Notes under the pieces: model-generated
The model's database searches: none
What the model saw: the letters and a program-made list of their open reading frames with translations, nothing else
What the model was told of the DNA's origin: nothing
From: SAT2750 sp964476375
GTDB lineage: Bacteria; Planctomycetota; Planctomycetia; Pirellulales; Pirellulaceae
Direction: 5' to 3'
Assembly (NCBI GenBank): GCA_964476375.1
Contig: CAYYZW010000091.1
Location: 1-34,182, forward strand
DNA: 34,182 nucleotides
Part shown: in pieces, positions 14,518-21,757 of the stretch
Position numbering within the stretch: position 1 is the first letter of the stretch
Layout of the letters: each line of letters starts with the position of its first letter
Program-made: the position numbers and the translations under genes

Positions 14518-16011
14518 CTAACGTTCTGGCCGTTTCCTTTCCTGCCGGCGTTCCTGCTGCTTGTAATAGGCATTAATAATTTTTCCCTCATGTCCCGCGA
14601 AGGTCCATTCAGGCCAGCGAGGAGACTCCTCACGCACCTCCTTGTAGAGCGTCTGAAGTTGCTGGATCATCCGTGCCAGTTGCTGCGGTTCCCGGGTGGC
14701 AAGGTTGTTCTTTTCTCCGGCGTCCTGGCCAAGGTGGTAGAGTTCAAAGCTGGCGAGCTGGGCATTCTTGATAGCCTCCTGGTCGGCCTGACGCAGGTGC
14801 CCCGTGGGGGGCAGGCGAGGGCCTGTCAGGGTGGCCAGGATCTTCCAGTCCCCATGTCGCATTGCCACCTTGGCGGGCCCCTGGGCGTAGTTAAACTGCC
14901 AGTAGAGAGGTGTCTGTCGCTGTATCTTCTGCCCAGTGAAAATTGGCAGGAAACTGCTTCCGTCAATAGTGCGGTCAGCGGGAACCTCGGCTCCGGCCAC
15001 CGCACAGAGCGTGGGTAAAAGGTCAATGCCACAGACCGGTTCGTCGCACACGTCCCCAGGCCGTGTGTGCCCAGGCCAGTGAATGATCCCGGGAACACGG
15101 ATTCCACCCTCGCTGACAAATCCTTTCTTGTCGCGGAGGGGCCCGGCAGACCCATGCGGATGTCGACGGGTGATTGCCGGTCCATTATCGCTGGTGAAGA
15201 TCAACAGCGTGTTGTCGCGCAGTTTCATTCGGTCCAGGGTGGAGAGCAACCGTCCCAGTGCGGCATCCATCTGTGTCACGTTGCCATGGTGGTTGGGCAG
15301 TGTGGAATCGGCAGGAGCCTTGTAAAGGGACTTGTAGCGTGGTGCCGAGTTGATCGGTTCGTGAGGCTCATGGAAACAGACATAAAGGAAAAATGGACTG
15401 GATGGATCATGGCCCCTGAGCCAGCGGATAGCCTCGTCGGCGACCAGCCCCGCAGAATATCCGCGCTGCGGTCCCACGGGGTGACCGTTACGGACAAAGT
15501 TCTGTGGATTGTGGTGAGTCGGGAGGGCATTGTTCTGGGTTGAAAACCAGTGCTGGAAACCGTGATCGGATGGTTGCGGATGCGTGGGGAGATTGAACTG
15601 GCCGTTGAGGTGCCATTTGCCAACCTGACAGGTCTGGTAACCGACATCTCGAAGCAGGCGTGCCACGGTTATCTCGCTGCGACGGACATGCATCGGGGAG
15701 TACATGGGAATCCAGTTATAGATGCCGACCCGCTGCGGAAACCTTCCGGTCATCAGGCCGGTGCGTGATGGAGAGCAGTTGGATGCGGCAGCGTAACAAC
15801 TGGTCAGTCGCATGCCCCTGGCAGCAAGCTGGTCAATGACCGGTGACTGGATTCGAGGGTGGCCGTAACAGCCAAGATCCCCGTAACCAAGGTCATCCGC
15901 CAGCACGACAACGATGTTAGGCCGAAGACCATTCGGCCTGCCCATTTCCTGGCCTGCGACTGGCAGGGCCGTTGCAGCCAGCACCAGTGTGTACAGGAGT
16001 AAATGTCTCAT
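14518..16011 (-). CDS. Type I sulfatase (arylsulfatase family), exported
   Basis: 497 residues from ATG at 16011, which has AGGA six bases upstream; the preceding in-frame TTG is not needed. A signal peptide covers about residues 1-21 (LLLYTLVLAATALPVAGQ). The catalytic domain starts with the metal-site strand NIVVVLADDLGYGDLGCYG (Asp39, Asp40). Cys79 in CSPSRTGLMTGR is the residue converted to formylglycine, the standard C-x-P-x-R signature followed by TGR. Later come KWHLNG, the FTSDNGPAITRRHPHG segment and GGIRVPGIIHWPG. The enzyme hydrolyses sulfate esters, probably of polysaccharides, after maturation by a formylglycine-generating enzyme that is not encoded here. It sits 12 bases downstream of the flavin oxidoreductase gene and 111 bases upstream of the cytochrome/DUF1549 gene on the same strand. 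Confidence 0.95.
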   Translation of the reverse strand: MRHLLLYTLVLAATALPVAGQEMGRPNGLRPNIVVVLADDLGYGDLGCYGHPRIQSPVIDQLAARGMRLTSCYAAASNCSPSRTGLMTGRFPQRVGIYNWIPMYSPMHVRRSEITVARLLRDVGYQTCQVGKWHLNGQFNLPTHPQPSDHGFQHWFSTQNNALPTHHNPQNFVRNGHPVGPQRGYSAGLVADEAIRWLRGHDPSSPFFLYVCFHEPHEPINSAPRYKSLYKAPADSTLPNHHGNVTQMDAALGRLLSTLDRMKLRDNTLLIFTSDNGPAITRRHPHGSAGPLRDKKGFVSEGGIRVPGIIHWPGHTRPGDVCDEPVCGIDLLPTLCAVAGAEVPADRTIDGSSFLPIFTGQKIQRQTPLYWQFNYAQGPAKVAMRHGDWKILATLTGPRLPPTGHLRQADQEAIKNAQLASFELYHLGQDAGEKNNLATREPQQLARMIQQLQTLYKEVREESPRWPEWTFAGHEGKIINAYYKQQERRQERKRPER

Positions 16012-16023
16012 CAACAGTCCTCT

Positions 16024-17106
16024 TCATATCCGAGGGGCAACGTCCCTTGAAAAGAGCTCCAGGGACCGGAGCCACCTGTCCCGGTCATCCCAGTCATGGG
16101 CGACGAGGACCAGGGTGCCAAAATCCCCGACTTCTTCACGGAGTGCACGGATGCGGGATACAACATGGTCTGGATCCCCGGCGATGATCACCTCGTCAAG
16201 GAAGTAGTCCAGGTTGCAGTCATCGTCCGCGTGCTCGTCATTCCTCTTCCACATCTCCACGCCTGGTCCCCGCCGGGTGAGTTCCAGGATGTACTCGATA
16301 CATTTTCCCATCGAGTTACTGCGGACCTGGCGGCGGGCGTCCTCGGTGGTTTCAGCAACATAGATATTCCTGGAAACGCGCCAGTCAACGGGCCCGCTCT
16401 TCCGTCCCGCCTGGCTGGCTGCCTGCCGATAACATCGCCACTGGTCGGCGAGTACCTCGGAGGAGATCATGTGATGACTAAAAAGCGAGAAGCCGGATTC
16501 TGCCGCCTTCTGAATGCCCTTTGACTCTCGACTGATGCTGGGAACTGAAATAGGTGGATGAGGTTGCTGCAGCGGCTTGTGGAGTGGTCCCAGTCCCATT
16601 TCCAGGTCAATCTCCTGGCTCAGTTCCACGTTCCAGAAATTTCCCTTGATCTCGTAGGGCGGGTCGCTGGACCAGATTTCCATGATCATCTCGATTGCTT
16701 CGGTGACTCGGGCGGAGGAGTCGCGCGGGTCAAGCCCATAGACCTCCATATCCGTGGGAATGGCACCGGGTCCAAAGCAGACGTTGAGTCGGCCATGAGA
16801 AAGGTGATCCAGGAATGCCAACCGGCTGGCAACATGAACTGGATGATGATATTGAAGGCAGACAGGTGCAGGACCCAGCCGAATTGTGCTTGTCATCGCC
16901 AGGGCTGAGGCGATGAAGATCTCCGGCATCACGATATTCTCGATCGTGGAGGAATGATGTTCACCAACCCAGAATTCATCAAAACCCAGTTCATCACATT
17001 TCACCGCAAGTTCCAGGTCTTCATCAATGCATTGCCGAAGCGGTTTCTCCGGGTCGTGAATCGGCATCACGAACATTCCCAGCTTGATCCGGTTGGAGGC
17101 TGTCAT
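16024..17106 (-). CDS. LLM-class flavin-dependent oxidoreductase
   Basis: 360 residues. Start 17106 is preferred to 17124 because GAAGGA sits eight bases upstream. It is a luciferase-like (bacterial luciferase/F420 fold) TIM-barrel monooxygenase: KLGMFVMPIHDPEKPLRQ at the N terminus, DELGFDEFWVGEHHSST, APVCLQYHHPVHVASRLAFLDHLSHGRLNVCFGPGAIP, and the C-terminal VIIAGDPDHVVSRIRALREEVGDFGTLVLVAHDWDD. The EHH and PEKPLxQ motifs resemble the limonene-monooxygenase-like branch, but the substrate cannot be assigned. It needs reduced FMN from a separate reductase, not seen here. It is the first gene of a likely operon with the sulfatase. A promoter is proposed at 17160-17188. Confidence 0.9.
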   Translation of the reverse strand: MTASNRIKLGMFVMPIHDPEKPLRQCIDEDLELAVKCDELGFDEFWVGEHHSSTIENIVMPEIFIASALAMTSTIRLGPAPVCLQYHHPVHVASRLAFLDHLSHGRLNVCFGPGAIPTDMEVYGLDPRDSSARVTEAIEMIMEIWSSDPPYEIKGNFWNVELSQEIDLEMGLGPLHKPLQQPHPPISVPSISRESKGIQKAAESGFSLFSHHMISSEVLADQWRCYRQAASQAGRKSGPVDWRVSRNIYVAETTEDARRQVRSNSMGKCIEYILELTRRGPGVEMWKRNDEHADDDCNLDYFLDEVIIAGDPDHVVSRIRALREEVGDFGTLVLVAHDWDDRDRWLRSLELFSRDVAPRI

Positions 17107-17159
17107 GGAACAGATCCTTCCCATGGGGGTCGGGTTGTGAACCGAGGCAGGAGGTGGTC

Positions 17160-17188
17160 ATCGTATTTGACCGTTCTTACGTGGTCAA
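17160..17188 (-). promoter_or_regulatory. Candidate sigma70-type promoter for the LLM/sulfatase operon, overlapping a dyad
   Basis: On the minus strand TTGACC (17188-17183) is followed after 17 bases by TACGAT (17165-17160), matching five and four of six consensus positions; the predicted start lies ~45 bases before the gene start at 17106. The -35 box is one arm of a dyad, TTGACC-N10-GGTCAA (17167-17188), whose other arm falls in the spacer, a layout that fits an operator. The right-hand gene also starts nearby on the other strand. Confidence 0.45.
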
Positions 17189-17258
17189 TGAAACAGATGG
17201 ACATGGCAAAAGGGAAGGAAAATTCTTCTTGCAACAAAAAGTAAGCGGCAGTAGAACC

Positions 17259-17293
17259 AAAGACTGGACACAGCAGGAGAGAGCAGTCTTTTT
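17259..17293. repeat. Imperfect-loop inverted repeat upstream of DUF1569 gene
   Basis: AAAGACTG (17259-17266) and CAGTCTTT (17284-17291) are exact reverse complements around a 17-base purine-rich loop, followed by TT on the plus strand. It lies ten bases before the ATG at 17303. It could be a leader hairpin; the loop is long for an intrinsic terminator and no plus-strand gene lies upstream to terminate. Confidence 0.3.
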
Positions 17294-17302
17294 CATTTAT
17301 GC

Positions 17303-17824
17303 ATGGAGTGCAATTATTCTTTCGTTTTGTTGATGGGATGTGCTGTGTCCATCGATACCAAGAAAGTGCAAGGTCACCGCGATATTTCCTACCAGTCGCT
17401 GGACGATCTCTCTGTCGATGCCACGCGCTGTGTGGAAGAGGGCTGGGTGACCATTGGAAACTGGTCGGTTGGCCAGATCTATCACCACCTGTCGGTGGCA
17501 CTGCATGCATCGATGGACGGTTATGGGTTCAAGGGTTTCTGGCCAAAACGGTTGATTGCCAGGACTTTTTTAAAGAAGAAGTTTCTCACCCAGGGTCTCC
17601 CGCGGGGCACCAGGATACCTGGCAAGATGAAACGTCTTGAGCCGACCGACATGCCTGTCCATGATGCTCTTACCCAACTTGCTTCAGCAATTGAACGCTA
17701 CCAGGCCAATCCAAAACGAGCACCTCATCCAATTCTTGGCAAGCTCACAAACGAGGAGTCAGACCAGTTCATGTTGCGGCATGCCGAACTCCACATGGGC
17801 TTCATTGTGCCTGCCAGGCAATAA
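17303..17824 (+). CDS. DUF1569 family protein (DinB-like four-helix fold)
   Basis: 173 residues from ATG 17303, or 159 from GTG 17345; the latter has GGGA at good spacing and begins nearer the conserved core, so the start is uncertain. DUF1569 signatures are ISYQSLDDLSVDATRC, then GNWSVGQIYHHLSVALHASMDGY, PHPILGKLTNEESDQFMLRHAELHMGFI. The two histidines in IYHHL and the HAELHMGF motif correspond to the metal-ligand positions of DinB-like thiol-transferase folds. The family is common in planctomycetes and its reaction is unknown. The last part, FMLRHAELHMGF, is typical. It is followed after 14 bases by the DUF523 gene and is probably co-transcribed with it. Confidence 0.75.
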   Translation: MECNYSFVLLMGCAVSIDTKKVQGHRDISYQSLDDLSVDATRCVEEGWVTIGNWSVGQIYHHLSVALHASMDGYGFKGFWPKRLIARTFLKKKFLTQGLPRGTRIPGKMKRLEPTDMPVHDALTQLASAIERYQANPKRAPHPILGKLTNEESDQFMLRHAELHMGFIVPARQ

Positions 17825-17838
17825 GGCGGTTCGGTTTC

Positions 17839-18783
17839 ATGACGCTCTCCTCCCTGACTGCCGGGGTTAACCTGGTAACGGATTCCCATCCCCTGCTGGT
17901 CATTTCGGCCTGCCTGCTTGGTGATCAGGTTCGTTATGATGGAGATCACAAGCGAGACTCGTTGCTGGTGGGGCCTCTGGCCGATCATGTCCAGTGGCTG
18001 CCAGTCTGCCCGGAAGTGGAGCTGGGATTGGGAGTCCCCCGGGAAAAAATCCAGCTCGAAGCTGCCACTGGCGGAATTCAACTTGTCGCCTCCCGGTCTC
18101 GGAAGAACCTGACAAAACCGATGAAGCAATGGGCTGCCGGCTGGGCTCGTTCTCACCAGGAAAGGGATATTTGCGGGTTTGTACTCAAGAGCGCGTCCCC
18201 CAGTTGCGGTGTTGGAGACGCCAGGGTCTGGGAGGGAAAAGCGTCTTCCTGGCAGGGAAATGGTCTTTTTGCCGAGTCCGTGATGAAGTCCTTTCCTGCC
18301 ATCCCGGTTACCACGGAGAAACAGATTCAACAGCCAGGACAACTTGAGCACTTTCTTGTCCGTGTCTTTGCTCGAGAGAGATTGTTGAAGCTGCTTATCG
18401 AACCCCCTGGCACGCGACGGCGGCACCTTCTTGGGCAGGAAGAACTATTGCTGGAGACATACCAGCCGGGGAGTTTTGAAGAACTTGTGGGAATCCGGCA
18501 GGAGCGACGACTTATTGAGAAACATGCTGCGATCCTTACCCACCCGGTGACCTGGAAAGAGCACCTGAGGACACTCCTTGCAGTCTGTGGACAGCTGGAC
18601 GGGGATGCCAGTCGGGACCTGGAAGAGCATTTGAAAGCATCTGCGAGCGACAGGAACTGGACATGGTGGGCAACAGAACTGCACAGGCAGGCTCACGACC
18701 AGGCAAACACGCTGGCGAGCCAGAGTTACCTGCAACCGATTCCCGTGGGTTGTTTACCGGCAGAGAAAGAAACCGGCTGCTGA
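17839..18783 (+). CDS. DUF523-DUF1722 protein (TudS-like Fe-S domain fused to YbgA-like domain)
   Basis: 314 residues. The N-terminal DUF523 domain (~18-165) has the three family cysteines: Cys25 in VISACLLGDQVRYDG, Cys57 in PVCPEVELGLGVPRE and Cys123 in LKSASPSCGVGDARV. In characterised DUF523 proteins (TudS, a thiouracil desulfidase) three cysteines hold a [4Fe-4S] cluster. The C-terminal DUF1722 domain (~190-305) includes RRLIEKHAAILTHPVTWKEHLRTLLAV and is the YbgA-type partner of unknown role. The fusion order is the usual one. A desulfidase or modified-nucleoside-related reaction is an inference. An AAGG sits ten bases before ATG 17839. It converges on the S1 gene with ten bases between stops, without a visible terminator. 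Confidence 0.88.
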   Translation: MTLSSLTAGVNLVTDSHPLLVISACLLGDQVRYDGDHKRDSLLVGPLADHVQWLPVCPEVELGLGVPREKIQLEAATGGIQLVASRSRKNLTKPMKQWAAGWARSHQERDICGFVLKSASPSCGVGDARVWEGKASSWQGNGLFAESVMKSFPAIPVTTEKQIQQPGQLEHFLVRVFARERLLKLLIEPPGTRRRHLLGQEELLLETYQPGSFEELVGIRQERRLIEKHAAILTHPVTWKEHLRTLLAVCGQLDGDASRDLEEHLKASASDRNWTWWATELHRQAHDQANTLASQSYLQPIPVGCLPAEKETGC

Positions 18784-18793
18784 CGGAAGCGTG

Positions 18794-20353
18794 TTACCAC
18801 TTGAGGCCGAATTGATCGCCACCGGAGGCCCGGTCAGTACCTCCCTTGAGAGGCTTCTTGCGACGTTTTACCGCAAGTTCACGAAGTGGTTCATCTTCCT
18901 CTTGTGGTGTTTTGTCAGCCTCCTTGGCAGCAGGCGCTTCCTGTAATTGCTTCAGCGATAGACTGATGCGTTGCTTGTCCGGATCCACACTGAGAATCTT
19001 GACCTCGATCTCTCCCCCCTCGCTGAGGACCTCGTCCGCCCGGCCGATGCGGTGGTGCGCCAGTTCACTGATGTGTATCAAGCCCTCGATCGCTGGTGCC
19101 AGCTTGACGAAGGCTCCAAAGTCTGCCAGCCTCGTGACGGTTCCGGTGACGACCTGGCCGGAACTGAACCGGCTGGCAATTCCCTTCCAGGGATGTTCCT
19201 GGAGGGCACGTGCGGAGAGCGAGATCTTGCCGGTCTGGGGATCGAGTTTCTCGATCTTTACGTTAATCTTTTCTCCCTCGTTCACCACTTCGCTGGGGTG
19301 TTTGACTCGTTCCCAGCTCAACTGGCTGACATGGACCATGCCATCAATGCCACCAAGATCAACGAACACCCCAAAGTCCTTGATGCTTCGAACCACACCC
19401 TCCACGGTCTGGCCGACCTGGAACTCTGCGATCTTTTCTGCCCGGTTCGTTTCTGCTTCACGTTCGAGCATGGCCCGGTGGCTAAGCACGAGGTTCTTTT
19501 TTCGTCGGTTTACCTCGGTCACAACGCAGGGGAGCTTGGTGCCGATGTAATCGGCAAAATTTTCAACACGGAACACACCAATCTGGCTGGAAGGAATGAA
19601 CCCCCGAATGTGGTTCACCATGCATTCCAGGCCGCCGGTATTGGCTCCCGTGATACGGGCTTCGACGACCACGCCGTCTTTCAAGTCGCTCCAGTCTTCC
19701 ACATCGATGGCTGCCCCGGGAACGGAAAGGTCATAAAGTCCCTCCTCCGCATTGAGTGACCGAACAACGACTTCCAGCTGTTCTCCCTCCTCAGCCGGTT
19801 TTTCCAGTTGCTTGGCTGGCAGGACACCTTCGTGACCGGTGCCAAGCGAGATGAAGACGTTTTCATTATCGGCCCGGATCACGACGCCCTGGTGACGGCT
19901 ATTGCTTTCGAGCAGCTGGCCGGCTCGCGCTGACGTTTCCGTGGAGATGAGCTCTTCAAGACTGGCATCGCCGAGCGCGTCCTCGATCTCCTGCTCCAGG
20001 TCCACGGTCATGGTGTCGTGGATGGAGGGAATGCCCGCCGGGGCTGGAACGGGTTCGACAGCGGGGGCCGAGATGGCATCCGGCGTCGAACCATCGTCGC
20101 TCGCCGGGGGGGGCGTTGTGGGAATCGTCAAAGCACCATGCTTGTCGCCCGCCATCTGGGGCTTGCTTCCAATCGGCCCGCTCACTTTGTCTCGTCTGGA
20201 ACCGACCTGGATCTTGCCAGCAGGGGAAGTGGTGCCCAGAGGCCCGGCTTCGCTGCTGGCTGCCTCGTCCTGTTCAGCAGGGGCAGGGTTTTCCGCTGCC
20301 TTACCCGTATCCTCGGGTTCTTCCTGTGGCACGCTTACGGGCTCATCGCTCAT
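18794..20353 (-). CDS. Four-domain S1 RNA-binding protein (ribosomal protein S1-like)
   Basis: 519 residues from ATG 20353, chosen over 20368 because GGAAA lies six bases upstream. The first ~140 residues are Pro/Ala/Glu-rich and probably disordered (VPQEEPEDTGKAAENPAPAEQ). Four S1 OB-fold domains follow at about residues 145-212, 222-294, 312-384 and 397-470. The third and fourth are the most canonical: VGQTVEGVVRSIKDFGVFVDL...GMVHVSQLSW and GQVVTGTVTRLADFGAFVKL...GLIHISELA. The C terminus is basic (KRRKKPLKGG). It binds RNA and may act on the ribosome as a reduced S1 (E. coli S1 has six domains) or in RNA turnover. A standalone S1-family regulator is possible. I leave the symbol empty because planctomycetes can encode several S1 proteins. 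Confidence 0.85.
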   Translation of the reverse strand: MSDEPVSVPQEEPEDTGKAAENPAPAEQDEAASSEAGPLGTTSPAGKIQVGSRRDKVSGPIGSKPQMAGDKHGALTIPTTPPPASDDGSTPDAISAPAVEPVPAPAGIPSIHDTMTVDLEQEIEDALGDASLEELISTETSARAGQLLESNSRHQGVVIRADNENVFISLGTGHEGVLPAKQLEKPAEEGEQLEVVVRSLNAEEGLYDLSVPGAAIDVEDWSDLKDGVVVEARITGANTGGLECMVNHIRGFIPSSQIGVFRVENFADYIGTKLPCVVTEVNRRKKNLVLSHRAMLEREAETNRAEKIAEFQVGQTVEGVVRSIKDFGVFVDLGGIDGMVHVSQLSWERVKHPSEVVNEGEKINVKIEKLDPQTGKISLSARALQEHPWKGIASRFSSGQVVTGTVTRLADFGAFVKLAPAIEGLIHISELAHHRIGRADEVLSEGGEIEVKILSVDPDKQRISLSLKQLQEAPAAKEADKTPQEEDEPLRELAVKRRKKPLKGGTDRASGGDQFGLKW

Positions 20354-20515
20354 GGTCGGTTTCCGCATTTCTGCGGTGGGAACAGGGACTTTAATCGATA
20401 AGCTAGTTTACCTTCCCGTTCACCGGTGCCACAAGCGGACGACCTGAGGTCGGTCGCATCAAAGGCCCTGCTTTCGTAGAATTGACGTGGTTCGGGGTAT
20501 TGTGGTCATCATGAC

Positions 20516-21109
20516 GTGAGAGCCTGGGGGGAGATGGTGGACTTAACGACAATACCACGTTATGGCGAACCACTGGCCAGCCTGGTCGTACTGGACGAAG
20601 CAGAAACGCTTGATGCAGGTGTCTTCCAGGAGGGAAAGCGGGAACAGCTGAAGGAGCTGACCACGGAACGTGTCTTTCCAGGCCAGACGGTGGTGGATCA
20701 GGATGCCGCCCTCTGCTGCATTTCCGCACTCTGGCTCCTTCACCATTTCCTGGATGAATCTCACCATATCAGCCAGGAGATCGATACTCCAAGTGGGAGC
20801 TTCTGGCACGGTATCATGCATCGGCGGGAAGGAGATTATTCCAACGCGAAGTACTGGTTTCGCCGTGTCGGGAACCACCAGGTTTACGAGTCCCTGGCAT
20901 CCGTGTCAGGAGAGCAGTTCGGTCAGGGCCGGCTGTCTGGAGCTCTTCCACTGGCGGAAGGAGAATGGGATCCATTCCGGTTTATCGACATGTGTGAGGA
21001 TGTTGTTACCAGAGGGAAGGGGGACCGGGAACTGTGCCAGACCCTGGCCAGATTGGAATGGCAACTTCTTTTTGACACCTGTCATGACAGGGCCATTGGA
21101 GCGGCATGA
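20516..21109 (+). CDS. Uncharacterised protein with HGIMHRREGDYSNAKYW motif
   Basis: 197 residues from GTG 20516, or 191 from ATG 20534; a GGGGGAG abuts the ATG, so the GTG start cannot be excluded. The protein is soluble, without signal peptide or membrane segment. The most striking block is FWHGIMHRREGDYSNAKYWFRRVGNH (residues ~95-120), preceded by a helix LCCISALWLLHHFLDESHHISQEI. The density of His, Glu, Asp and Tyr there suggests a conserved active or metal site. I believe similar motifs exist in uncharacterised proteins of several bacteria, but I cannot name a family or a function. The gene lies divergent from the S1 gene and is followed 24 bases later by the zinc-ribbon protein gene on the same strand. 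Confidence 0.75.
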   Translation: MRAWGEMVDLTTIPRYGEPLASLVVLDEAETLDAGVFQEGKREQLKELTTERVFPGQTVVDQDAALCCISALWLLHHFLDESHHISQEIDTPSGSFWHGIMHRREGDYSNAKYWFRRVGNHQVYESLASVSGEQFGQGRLSGALPLAEGEWDPFRFIDMCEDVVTRGKGDRELCQTLARLEWQLLFDTCHDRAIGAA

Positions 21110-21133
21110 CAGCCTGTTCAGGGAGCGTAGACA

Positions 21134-21733
21134 ATGGTATTTCAGTTTCAATGTCCCCAGGGCCATTTGCTCGAGGCGGAGGATACGGATGGTGGAAAGA
21201 CCTGCCAGTGTCCGTATTGTGGACTGACCCTGGCAATACCCATGCCGGCTGGTGTCCCGTCTCCCCCGATGGTTCCGCCGCCCCCCCCGTTTCCAGCAAC
21301 GCCGTCGCCTGTTGTGCCCCCTCCCCCGATCGCCGCACCTCCGGTCGCGCCGCCGGAACCGGCGCCCGTCGTGGGTCACCGGCGCCGGCCCAGGCTCGAT
21401 GCAACTAACGAGGAGCTGAGCTTTGGGGAATCGAAGTCCGTTGAAATGACCGTTCTGGATGTCACGGAAAAAGAAGAGCTCTTCCATATCCCCTGCCCGA
21501 ACGGACATGAATTGGAAGTTCCCCGTGAGATGCTGGATGAGACCGCTCTCTGCCCTCACTGCAATGCCCAGTTCAAGTTGCGGGAACGTTCCAGCGTGGA
21601 GTACCAGCGGAAGAAAGCGATACGCGAGGAACAGAAAGAACGCCACGTCAGCAATACCTGGCTCTACTGGATCGTGGGGATCGGCGTGGTCGTGGTGATT
21701 TTCCTGCTGTCTCTTATTCTCTTCTGGGGATAG
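21134..21733 (+). CDS. Double-zinc-ribbon, proline-rich, tail-anchored membrane protein
   Basis: 199 residues. Two related zinc-ribbon half-sites occur: CPQGHLLE...CPYC (Cys7, His11, Cys26, Cys29) and CPNGHELE...CPHC (Cys121, His125, Cys140, Cys143). Between them lies a ~45-residue proline-rich linker (41-78), then a basic/polar stretch. The C terminus is a single hydrophobic helix (LYWIVGIGVVVVIFLLSLILFW, ~177-198) ending at the last residue, so the ribbons should face the cytoplasm. The two half-sites share the pattern CPxGHxLE-x(n)-CPxC, implying internal duplication. I know of no assigned function; such zinc-ribbon/TM proteins are common in planctomycetes. It is convergent with the FAD oxidoreductase gene, 24 bases apart. 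Confidence 0.75.
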   Translation: MVFQFQCPQGHLLEAEDTDGGKTCQCPYCGLTLAIPMPAGVPSPPMVPPPPPFPATPSPVVPPPPIAAPPVAPPEPAPVVGHRRRPRLDATNEELSFGESKSVEMTVLDVTEKEELFHIPCPNGHELEVPREMLDETALCPHCNAQFKLRERSSVEYQRKKAIREEQKERHVSNTWLYWIVGIGVVVVIFLLSLILFWG

Positions 21734-21757
21734 TCCCTTATCCCGGCTGTTAGTTTT

